Shown: piece after piece, positions 1-5,438 of the stretch
Position numbering within the stretch: position 1 is the first letter of the stretch
How the letters are laid out: each line of letters opens with the position of its first letter
From: Pseudomonadaceae bacterium
GTDB lineage: Bacteria; Pseudomonadota; Alphaproteobacteria; UBA2136; UBA6156
NCBI GenBank assembly: GCA_947464215.1
Contig: CANHVX010000060.1
Location: 1-6,152 of the forward strand
Length of the DNA stretch: 6,152 nucleotides
Reading direction: 5' to 3'
Notes under the pieces: model-generated
Database searches by the model: none
The model's input: the letters and a program-made list of their open reading frames with translations, nothing else
Told to the model about the DNA's origin: nothing
Program-made: the position numbers and the translations under genes

Positions 1-885
1 GTAATGCCAGCGTATGTAGGCAATGGCGGCCAGCTCCACGGCCACCACGCCCATGGCCACCGCGGTGGCCAGCCAGAAGTCGGCAATCAGGTAGGGCAGC
101 GTATGCCCTAAGCCACCAATCACGGTGGCCAGGCCGCACACGCTGCCGCGCAACCACGGGCTGCCCCGGCCAGAAATCCGCCCGTCATCGCTCATCCCTT
201 CGGTCAGTCCCATCGAAATCCCGGCCCCCACACTGGCGGCAAGCCCCACCATCAGGGCGGCGTGGCTGTTTTGGGTGGCCATGGCGGCGGCAAACAGGGG
301 CGCCAGCGTGCTTACGCTGCCGTCCACCAGCCCGGCCAACCCGGGCTGAACCACCTGAAGAATCAGCCGTTGCTGGGCAGCGGCCCGTTCAGCGTGCTTG
401 GCATCGTCGGTGATATGCGCCGTCTGCAACCCCTCCGCACGGCGTTGGTGGCCCAGTTCGGCGGCGGCCAGGTCGCCCAGCAGCTTGCGTATGGCCACGT
501 CAGTGCTGCGGGCGGCGGCCAGTTGGTAGAAGCGCCCGGCTTGTATTTCCATGTTTTCCGCCAGTTCCCAGAGCGTTTCCGGGTTCAGCTCGGGCGCCAG
601 CCACAGCGGTTCGGGGCGGGTAAAGCCGGCCACATCCTCGCGCCGCACCAGGGGGATATGCTCGCCAAATTTCAAGCGAAAGAGGGTGAGAAGCGCCCGC
701 CGGTGGCCTTCTTCTTCTTCGGCCATGGTGGCAAAAACCTTGGCGGTGGCGGCAAAATCGTTATCCAAACGGTGGGCAATATCGCGGTAGATGCGCCCGT
801 CTTCTTCTTCCGCACCAATGGCCAGGGCCAGCACTTCGGCTTCACTAAGGCTTTCCAAGCGCCGCTTGGCCGAGAAGGAAAACAT
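1..885 (-). CDS. mbfA: MbfA-type membrane-bound ferritin / VIT-family iron exporter (3'-truncated by window edge)
   Basis: The first 295 codons are present; the stop lies beyond position 1. The N-terminal half (about residues 10-160) is a ferritin/rubrerythrin-like four-helix domain. Candidate di-iron ligands are the Glu run at 26-28, E57-E60 with H61 (AEEEEGHR), E113 (NMEIQAGRFY) and E143/H146 (AAELGHQ). From about residue 178 a CCC1/VIT1 transporter domain follows, with GLVDGSVSTLAP (185-196), GLAASVGAGISMG (214-226), a SDDG stretch near 232-235, GRGSPW and then GGLGHTLPYLI plus a final hydrophobic helix. This two-domain order is diagnostic of MbfA, an inner-membrane protein shown in Agrobacterium and Bradyrhizobium to export iron and protect against peroxide, under Irr control. 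I see no clear Irr (ICE) box upstream. The start at 885 is chosen because an in-frame stop lies 30 nt upstream; the ribosome site is weak. The family is usually slightly over 300 residues, so little is missing. The gene is divergent from fabI. Confidence 0.93.
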   Translation of the reverse strand, partial: MFSFSAKRRLESLSEAEVLALAIGAEEEDGRIYRDIAHRLDNDFAATAKVFATMAEEEEGHRRALLTLFRLKFGEHIPLVRREDVAGFTRPEPLWLAPELNPETLWELAENMEIQAGRFYQLAAARSTDVAIRKLLGDLAAAELGHQRRAEGLQTAHITDDAKHAERAAAQQRLILQVVQPGLAGLVDGSVSTLAPLFAAAMATQNSHAALMVGLAASVGAGISMGLTEGMSDDGRISGRGSPWLRGSVCGLATVIGGLGHTLPYLIADFWLATAVAMGVVAVELAAIAYIRWHY

Positions 886-892
886 CGCGAGA

Positions 893-911
893 GCTTTCTT
901 TGGCTTTCTTT
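893..911. repeat. Tandem 9-bp direct repeat GCTTTCTTT, 10-bp period
   Basis: GCTTTCTTT occurs at 893-901 and again at 903-911, separated by one G, so the copies are in register with one helical turn. On the minus strand it reads AAAGAAAGC twice, ending 7 nt before the mbfA start codon, so it lies in the mbfA leader or core promoter. It could be a binding site for a tandem-binding regulator, a purine-rich translation enhancer, or chance low complexity. The repeat itself is certain; a function is not. Confidence 0.45.
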
Positions 912-920
912 TTCATACGT

Positions 921-938
921 CTGGCGCTAGCATGCCAG
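921..938. repeat. Inverted repeat CTGGC-N8-GCCAG just before fabI
   Basis: CTGGC (921-925) pairs with GCCAG (934-938) around the loop GCTAGCAT, which itself begins with the palindrome GCTAGC. It ends one base before the fabI ATG at 940, exactly where a Shine-Dalgarno sequence would be expected and none is seen. It may be an operator half-site pair or an RNA hairpin over the initiation region. Five base pairs is short enough to be chance. Confidence 0.3.
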
Positions 939-939
939 C

Positions 940-1728
940 ATGAACACAATGCCACAACTTCTTCAGGGTAAAAAAGGCCTTATTTTAGGCGTCGCGAACG
1001 AATGGAGCCTGGCCTGGGCCATCGCACAGGCCGCCCATCAGGCGGGCGCCTCACTCACCCTCACCTACCCCAACGCGGCGATGGAAAAACGCGTGGTGCC
1101 GATGGCGGCGCAGCTTGGCGCCGATGTCATGGCGTGCGATGTGCAAAGCGACGCCGACCTCGCCGCCCTGGCCCACCATCTGGCGCCCGGAAAACTCGAT
1201 TTTGTTGTGCACGCCGTAGCTTTTGCCAACAAAGAAGAACTGCGCGGCGGCATCACCACCACCACGCGGGCGGGCTTTGCCTTGGCGCTCGATGTCTCGT
1301 GCTATTCGTTTATCGCATTGGCAGCCCATCTCAAACCGTGCCTGAATCCAGGCGCGAGCCTGCTCACCCTCACCTACGAGGGTAGCACCAAGGTCGTGCC
1401 CCATTACAACATTATGGGCGTGGCCAAGGCCGCACTCGAATCCGCCACCCGCTATCTCGCGGCCGAACTGGGCCCCGAGGGCATACGGGTGAACGCGATA
1501 TCGGCCGGCCCGGTGAATACGCTGGCCGCCCGCGGCATCGGCGGGTTTACGGGGATGCTCAAGCACCACGAGAAAACGGCCCCACTGCGGCGCCTCACCA
1601 CCGGCGAAGACGTGGCCGGCGCGGCGCTGTTTTTGCTGTCCGAACTTGGGGCGGGCACCACCGGCGAAGTGCTGATGGTCGATACCGGCGCCCATATTTT
1701 GGGCCCCACACCAGCCGATATGGCTTAA
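940..1728 (+). CDS. fabI: Enoyl-[acyl-carrier-protein] reductase (NADH), FabI
   Basis: FabI performs the last step of each fatty-acid elongation cycle, reducing trans-2-enoyl-ACP with NADH in the cytoplasm. The 262-residue length is normal. It is a divergent short-chain dehydrogenase fold. The N-terminal dinucleotide motif GVANEWSLAWAIA spans 17-29. The catalytic set falls at the same numbers as in E. coli: Y146 (LTYEG), Y156 and K163 (HYNIMGVAK). The RVNAISAGPVNTLAA stretch (183-197) forms part of the substrate/inhibitor loop region, and VDTG lies near the C terminus (248-251). Alphaproteobacterial FabI often has HAIGF or HAIAF where this protein has HAVAF (91-95), so the position of E. coli G93 is Ala94. 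An in-frame ATG at 949 is an alternative start, making the protein three residues shorter. No good ribosome site distinguishes the two. The gene is monocistronic and ends interlocked with the converging ELM1 gene. Confidence 0.95.
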   Translation: MNTMPQLLQGKKGLILGVANEWSLAWAIAQAAHQAGASLTLTYPNAAMEKRVVPMAAQLGADVMACDVQSDADLAALAHHLAPGKLDFVVHAVAFANKEELRGGITTTTRAGFALALDVSCYSFIALAAHLKPCLNPGASLLTLTYEGSTKVVPHYNIMGVAKAALESATRYLAAELGPEGIRVNAISAGPVNTLAARGIGGFTGMLKHHEKTAPLRRLTTGEDVAGAALFLLSELGAGTTGEVLMVDTGAHILGPTPADMA

Positions 1729-2768
1729 GCAGCGGTTTTTCCGCCCCCAAACCGCTTCTGCCACCGGGCGCGGATAAATCCTGCCACCAGCAGGGTGTCC
1801 AGCAGCGGCGCGGCGGGCGGGCGCAGGTTAAGCTGGCCGTTCCACCAGCGCAGGCGGCCTTGCCCGGCCAGCATGTCGTAAAAGGCGCGGAATTTTTTGG
1901 GCATCCGCGCGCGTTCACCCCAGATGTAAACGGGCTTGCCGGCGGTGGCCGCTTCTGAAACCATGCTCGAGCTGTCCGCCGTCACCAGCACCGCATCGGC
2001 CAGGGCCAGATAGGCCAGGTAGGGGTTGTCGCGCTGGTCGGGGTTGCCGGGCGTCCAGAACGAGGTGGTCAGGCCGTGTTTTTTTTCAGCGCGGGTCAGG
2101 GCGCGTTCCAGGGCGGCCACCACGGCGGGCCCGCTGCGGCGGCTGGCGGTTACCAGCAGCCCGGCGCCGTTGCTGGCTTGGGCTTTCAGGGTTTTGGCCA
2201 GGGTGTCAATCAGCTGCGTGGCGTCGGCGGGGCTAAAGGGCGCGTGGCGGCTGGTTCCGCCCACCATCACGGCCATGCGGAAGCCGCGCACATGCTGCAA
2301 GCGCACGCGCCAGCGGTCGGCTTCGCGGGCCAGGTTATCGCGGGTGATGCGGTTGCAGTTGCCTAACGTGGCAATCACATTCTCGGCCTGCGGGGGGTTA
2401 TCATGGCGCGGAATCGCCACCACATCGTAAGGCTTGGCGCCGCCCGCCGGGCGCATCAGCGCAATGGTAAACAGGTTGGGCGCGGCGGCTTTGCAGGCGC
2501 GCAGCACGCGGCTGGTGCCATAGCCTGCCCCCATCAACACGTCTACCGTGCGCAGGTGCTTCAGCAACCCGTCAAAATCCTGATACGCCACCGAAACCGG
2601 CAGCAGCCCGGCCAGCTTGCGCAAAATGGCATTGCGGAAGGTAGGGCGCAGGGTGATAACCTCCGGGTCCTTGAATCCCAGCATCTCGGCCACCCCGAGG
2701 CTTTGGTTTTCCCCCCCAGTGCGCCCGTCGGAAAGAATCAGCAGGCGGGCTTTGGCAATGTCCATCAT
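1725..2768 (-). CDS. ELM1 / DUF1022 family protein, probable GT-B-like fold
   Basis: This 347-residue protein matches the bacterial 'mitochondrial fission ELM1' family. Arabidopsis ELM1 helps recruit dynamin to mitochondria, but the bacterial members have no established biochemical role. Visible landmarks are SDGRTGGENQSLGVAE (13-28), DVLMGAGYGTS (76-86), the domain junction MVGGTSRHAPF (168-178), LLVTASRRSG (204-213), and VTADSSSMVSEAATAGKPVYIW (262-283). The last resembles the donor-side nucleotide-sugar loop of GT-B glycosyltransferases such as MurG or LpxB; that is my reading, not a demonstrated activity. No signal peptide or membrane helix is seen, so it is probably cytoplasmic or peripheral. 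The start at 2768 is favoured over an upstream extension: it forms an ATGA overlap with the xseB stop, has GGAG 10 nt upstream and places the conserved domain at residue 8. A second ATG follows immediately at 2765. It is last in the four-gene operon. Confidence 0.88.
   Translation of the reverse strand: MMDIAKARLLILSDGRTGGENQSLGVAEMLGFKDPEVITLRPTFRNAILRKLAGLLPVSVAYQDFDGLLKHLRTVDVLMGAGYGTSRVLRACKAAAPNLFTIALMRPAGGAKPYDVVAIPRHDNPPQAENVIATLGNCNRITRDNLAREADRWRVRLQHVRGFRMAVMVGGTSRHAPFSPADATQLIDTLAKTLKAQASNGAGLLVTASRRSGPAVVAALERALTRAEKKHGLTTSFWTPGNPDQRDNPYLAYLALADAVLVTADSSSMVSEAATAGKPVYIWGERARMPKKFRAFYDMLAGQGRLRWWNGQLNLRPPAAPLLDTLLVAGFIRARWQKRFGGGKTAA
1731..1756. terminator. Weak hairpin at the fabI/ELM1 convergent end
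   Basis: AGCGGTTT (1731-1738) pairs perfectly with AAACCGCT (1749-1756) around a 10-nt loop, starting two bases after the fabI stop and lying inside the last codons of ELM1. The position suits a terminator for fabI. However, neither strand has a U-tract after the stem, so intrinsic termination would be inefficient. It is recorded as a candidate 3'-end structure only. Confidence 0.25.
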
Positions 2769-2983
2769 GGCTGGGGGGCTCCGGCTTGGGCGGCGGTCAG
2801 AATGGTTTCCACTTTCACTTCGGCGGTGGCCAGGGCGGTTTTGCAACGCTCCACCAGCGCCATGCCCTGCTGGAAATCGCGCAACGCATCATCCAGCGTG
2901 CCGTCGCCTTTTTCCAAGCGCTCCACCAGGGTTTCCAGGGTGCGCAGATGGTCTTCAAAGGTGGCCGAATCAGGGGCGGTCAT
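2765..2983 (-). CDS. xseB: Exodeoxyribonuclease VII small subunit (XseB)
   Basis: XseB is the small regulatory subunit that assembles in several copies on XseA to form ExoVII, a nuclease that degrades single-stranded DNA from both ends. The 72-residue product carries the typical helical hairpin: TFEDHLRTLETLVERLEKGD (8-27), a turn with TLDDAL (29-34), then DFQQGMALVERCKTALATAE (36-55). This matches the family pattern of two amphipathic helices around a G-x-x-(L/S)-L-(E/D)-(E/D)-(A/S) turn. xseA is not in the window. The start at 2983 is preferred: AAGGA at 2995-2999 lies 11 nt upstream, whereas the in-frame ATG at 2992 would be only 2 nt from it and one at 3022 would sit deep inside the glycosyltransferase gene. 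The gene overlaps the glycosyltransferase end by 14 nt and the ELM1 start by 4 nt, so translation of all three is probably coupled. Confidence 0.92.
   Translation of the reverse strand: MTAPDSATFEDHLRTLETLVERLEKGDGTLDDALRDFQQGMALVERCKTALATAEVKVETILTAAQAGAPQP
2779..2782 (-). promoter_or_regulatory. Ribosome binding site of the ELM1 gene (GGAG)
   Basis: On the minus strand GGAG lies 10 nt before the ATG at 2768, inside the final codons of xseB. It supports that start over the ATG at 2765 (13 nt) and over an N-terminal extension. Together with the ATGA stop/start overlap it suggests reinitiation by ribosomes finishing xseB. Confidence 0.5.
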
Positions 2984-4067
2984 GGGGGGCATAGTCCTTG
3001 GTTGGGGTGAGCACAGTTTCAAAAAAGTTTATATAGTCTGCCACAATTTTTTCCGCGCGGAAATCACGCTGCCACGCCGCGTGCCCTCCTTGGGCCACGC
3101 GGGTGCGTAGGGCGGCATCAGTGGCCAAGCGCAGCAGGGCATGGGCCAGCGCGGGGGCATCGTCGGGGGCAAACAGCACACCACTTACATCGGGCTCAAT
3201 GAGCACCGCCATCCCGCCCACGCGGCTGGCCGCAATGGGCACGCTGTGGGCCCAGGCATCCAGCACGGTGTTGCCCAGGGGCTCGTGGCGGCTGGGGGCC
3301 AGCCAGATATCCGCCGCCGCCGCCGCCGCATCCACGGTGTCCATCCAGCCGGGGAAGGTCACGCGGTCAGCCACACCAAGGGCGCGGGCTTGGGCTTCCA
3401 GGGCGTCACGCAGGGGGCCGGTGCCCACCAGCGCCACTTTTATGTGTGCGGGCAAGGTGGCCAAGGCGGCCAGCGTCAGGTCCGCACCTTTTACGGGGTG
3501 GAGACGCCCCATTTGCACCACGCCCACATCCGCGGGTCCCCAGCCCCACGCGGCGCGGGTGGCGTCGCGGGCGGCGCGCCAGGTGGAGGGGGGCGCGGGG
3601 GTAAAATTGCCAATGTGCCGCACGCGGGGGCGCGGCCAGCCGTGGGCCACACAGTGGTCACAAATGGCCTGGGTGTTGCCTACCAACCAGTCAGCACGCC
3701 GGTAATATTTTAAGGGGTAGAACCCGCCCAGCCGCGCCACGGTTGGCACAGCGCCGCGGGGCAGGAACACAGCACCGCGGTTCATCCACGCCATCACAAC
3801 ATCTGGGGCAAAGGTGCGCACGGTGGCGTTCACCACGGCCTGGGTGCCCCAGGGCAGAAGCGGGTGCAGATGCTGGTCCAGCCACCCGCCAAACGGGGCC
3901 AGAGTGGTGGGGATGGGTCGTGTGGCCAGCTGGCCTGCCAACCACGAGCGGGGGCGCGCGCACACATGCTGCGCCACACCGGCATGGGCCAGACCGTCAA
4001 ACAGGCGCAACGCAAAGGTCTCCGCACCTCCGGGGTTGGCGGCACCAATCAGGTGGAGAACCTTCAT
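2970..4067 (-). CDS. Family-4 glycosyltransferase (GT-B fold)
   Basis: The protein is a predicted cytoplasmic or membrane-associated, retaining GT4 enzyme that transfers a sugar from a nucleotide-sugar donor; neither donor nor acceptor can be read from the sequence. Its 365 residues are typical. The N-terminal acceptor domain opens with KVLHLIGAANPGGAETFALRL, where GGAE (13-16) is the glycine-rich motif of the family. The C-terminal donor domain begins near residue 181 with VVQMGRLHPVKG (183-194, R188 and K193), then VALVGTGPLRDALE (211-224) and PGWMDTVDAAAAAADIWLAPS, and then EPLGNTVLDAW (262-272). The usual E-x7-E motif is E-x7-D here (E262, D270). It starts 8 nt after the ligase gene stop, with only a weak AGG overlapping that stop, suggesting coupling. 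The pairing with an O-antigen ligase homologue points to LPS or another surface glycan. Confidence 0.9.
   Translation of the reverse strand: MKVLHLIGAANPGGAETFALRLFDGLAHAGVAQHVCARPRSWLAGQLATRPIPTTLAPFGGWLDQHLHPLLPWGTQAVVNATVRTFAPDVVMAWMNRGAVFLPRGAVPTVARLGGFYPLKYYRRADWLVGNTQAICDHCVAHGWPRPRVRHIGNFTPAPPSTWRAARDATRAAWGWGPADVGVVQMGRLHPVKGADLTLAALATLPAHIKVALVGTGPLRDALEAQARALGVADRVTFPGWMDTVDAAAAAADIWLAPSRHEPLGNTVLDAWAHSVPIAASRVGGMAVLIEPDVSGVLFAPDDAPALAHALLRLATDAALRTRVAQGGHAAWQRDFRAEKIVADYINFFETVLTPTKDYAPHDRP
2995..2999 (-). promoter_or_regulatory. xseB: Ribosome binding site of xseB (AAGGA)
   Basis: AAGGA on the minus strand is 11 nt from the ATG at 2983 but only 2 nt from the in-frame ATG at 2992, so it favours 2983. 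It lies within the last codons of the glycosyltransferase gene. Confidence 0.45.
3311..3328. repeat. (CCG)6 trinucleotide run encoding poly-alanine
   Basis: Six perfect CCG units within the glycosyltransferase gene encode A247-A252 (read as GCG codons on the minus strand), between the FPGWMDTVD and DIWLAPS segments. This part of GT4 proteins is commonly alanine-rich (the 'Y..AD.FV.PS' helix). A gain or loss of one unit would stay in frame, so copy-number change would only lengthen or shorten the helix. Confidence 0.6.
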
Positions 4068-4075
4068 CGGAAAAC

Positions 4076-5359
4076 CTAGGGTTTGCGCAAACGGGGGGGT
4101 GCCAGCACGTCGCGCTGCACCAGTTTGTTCTTGCGGCGTTTTTTCTGGCCTTCACCGCTCCACCCGGCGCGGTAACCAAGGGCCACCACAAAAATCATCA
4201 TCACCAGCCAATCCCAGCGGAAGATGCTGGTGTTGGCCAGGCCGGAAATCACAAAACCCACCAACCCTGCAAAGGCGGCGGCGGCATAGATATTCCCCCG
4301 CGCAAACGCCCAGAAGGTCTGGAAAATCAGCATCAGAATCGCCAAAAACAGCGCTGTGCCCACCACGCCGGCTTCCAGCAGCATTTGCAAAAGCCAGTTG
4401 TGGGGGTGCAGGTCAATGGCGTTGGGCAAGTAGCGGTAGTTCATCAGCCCAATGCCAAACAGCGGCATGTCGGGGATGTGCTGCAACGCTTTCATCCACA
4501 CGTCCAACCGGCCACTCATCATCCCCCGGCCCACGTTGGCTTCACCTATAATAGACGCGCGCTGCCACATAAACTCCCATCCAAACGCAAGGGCGTAAAC
4601 GGCCAAAGCACCCAGCACCACCAGCACAAATCCGCCGTAGTGGCGGCGGTGGATATTCAACCCATGGTAACGGGCGGCCAGCGCGGCAAACACGGCCAGC
4701 GCCAGCACACCGCCCACCCAGCCGGCGCGGCCGCCAGCTACAATCAGCACCACAAACAGAAATACGGCGGAAACCAGGGCCATGCGCGGGGTCAGGCGGT
4801 CATGCTCACGGGCCAGCACCAGCAGGCGGGCCCACGCTAGCGGGGCCAGCACGGCCAACAGGCTGCTCATGGCGTTCAAGCGGTAGGGGGTGGTGGCTTT
4901 GTCAGCGCCATGCAGGGCACTGGCCAGATACACATTGCCGGTCAGGGCATCCACCGCAGCCACCACGCCCAATATCAGTAAGGCCAGCAGCAACGCATCC
5001 AGCAGCAGCTCCACATAGCGGCCGGGCATTTCGCGCAGTACCACAAACAGCAACCCGGCGCCCAGCGCCAACCCGGCCATTTGCAACCATTTGTCGGCAC
5101 TGTTGGGCGGGTTGATGCCCCACGCCACTCCCACCGCCAACGCCATCAGAAACGCGCTAACCAGCAACGTAAAGCGGCTTTCATACACCAGCCGTATGGT
5201 TGCCCTCAGCGATTCCCCATGGGTGGCCATCAGCCCGGCTATCAGGCCCAGCAGCAGGGCGGCGGCCACCAGGCCTTTGCCCACCAGGGCCAACGGCAGG
5301 GCAACGCCCAGCAAAATCGCGCTGGATTTCCACAAAAGGGGCTTATCGGGCACCATCAT
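4076..5359 (-). CDS. O-antigen ligase / polymerase family membrane protein (Wzy_C domain)
   Basis: The 427-residue protein is dominated by hydrophobic segments, roughly ten to twelve by eye: 13-46, 63-82, 92-108, 117-137, 162-182, 192-209, 213-229, 243-262, 327-350, 357-375 and 382-396. It ends in a strongly basic tail (QKKRRKNK) likely to be cytoplasmic. The Wzy_C/WaaL landmarks are GGRAGW (209-214, R211), SGRLDVW (282-288) followed by PLFGIGLMNYR (299-309), and HPHNWLLQMLLEAGVVG (318-334), whose histidine region is functionally important in WaaL ligases. Such proteins either join O-antigen to lipid A-core at the periplasmic face or polymerise repeat units; sequence alone does not separate the two. 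An N-terminal extension to 5449 is rejected because it would run over the glycyl-tRNA synthetase start. ATGs at 5359 and 5356 are adjacent, and neither has a strong ribosome site. It is first in the operon. Confidence 0.88.
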   Translation of the reverse strand: MMVPDKPLLWKSSAILLGVALPLALVGKGLVAAALLLGLIAGLMATHGESLRATIRLVYESRFTLLVSAFLMALAVGVAWGINPPNSADKWLQMAGLALGAGLLFVVLREMPGRYVELLLDALLLALLILGVVAAVDALTGNVYLASALHGADKATTPYRLNAMSSLLAVLAPLAWARLLVLAREHDRLTPRMALVSAVFLFVVLIVAGGRAGWVGGVLALAVFAALAARYHGLNIHRRHYGGFVLVVLGALAVYALAFGWEFMWQRASIIGEANVGRGMMSGRLDVWMKALQHIPDMPLFGIGLMNYRYLPNAIDLHPHNWLLQMLLEAGVVGTALFLAILMLIFQTFWAFARGNIYAAAAFAGLVGFVISGLANTSIFRWDWLVMMIFVVALGYRAGWSGEGQKKRRKNKLVQRDVLAPPRLRKP

Positions 5360-5438
5360 GGCCGCAATGATATAACGTTTTGCCCTTCCCTGAAAGCCTG
5401 TTTTCTCGTATGTAACAAGGCAACGAGAGGAAATCGCG
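5360..5438. promoter_or_regulatory. Divergent O-antigen ligase operon / glyS intergenic region
   Basis: These 79 bp lie between two divergent start codons, so they should hold the promoters of both units. They are AT-richer than the flanking genes. On the plus strand, TTCCCT and TATGTA spaced by 17 bp (about 5387-5415) could be a poor sigma-70-like promoter for glyS. On the minus strand, TATATC near 5370-5375 could be a -10 for the ligase operon and would give a very short leader. Both matches are weak, and no T-box or other riboswitch-like structure is apparent in so short a leader. Confidence 0.4.
5425..5430 (+). promoter_or_regulatory. glyS: Ribosome binding site of glyS (GAGAGG)
   Basis: GAGAGG ends 8 nt before the ATG at 5439. 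It is the best Shine-Dalgarno match in the window. It fixes the glycyl-tRNA synthetase start over the internal in-frame ATG at 5454. Confidence 0.7.

Larger units (their letters stand above)
886..939. promoter_or_regulatory. Divergent mbfA/fabI intergenic region
   Basis: These 54 bp separate the start codons of mbfA (minus) and fabI (plus), so both promoters must lie here or extend into the opposing coding regions. The mbfA side is pyrimidine-rich on the plus strand and holds a tandem 9-bp repeat; the fabI side holds a short inverted repeat. I cannot pick convincing -35/-10 pairs for either gene. Neither start has a clear GGAGG-like ribosome site. No recognisable Irr, Fur or FabR-type operator is visible. 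Confidence 0.5.

Noticed and set aside
845..916. 23-residue minus-strand reading frame (starts MKKKAKESSR) overlapping the mbfA start, a possible regulatory upstream peptide
   Set aside because: It has no ribosome binding site, is very short, and most of it is the out-of-frame image of mbfA codons. It would need ribosome profiling or conservation to be taken seriously.
262..930. 222-codon plus-strand open frame opposite mbfA
   Set aside because: It is the antisense of a clearly conserved two-domain protein. Its translation is Gly/Gln/His-rich with no domain, as expected from GC-rich third positions.
1731..1756. A strong bidirectional intrinsic terminator
   Set aside because: The 8-bp stem is real, but there is no U-tract on either side and it lies in ELM1 coding sequence, so it is kept only as a weak candidate.
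1051..1764. 237-codon minus-strand open frame opposite fabI
   Set aside because: It is an antisense shadow of fabI with no recognisable motif, and it would also overrun the ELM1 end.
2769..2846. 26-residue N-terminal extension of the ELM1 protein
   Set aside because: It would lie wholly inside xseB and is Arg/Ser/Pro-rich without similarity to the family. The ATGA overlap and GGAG support 2768.
3743..4840. 365-codon plus-strand open frame
   Set aside because: It crosses the boundary of two well-supported minus-strand genes and encodes a low-complexity Gln/His/Gly-rich product with no domain.
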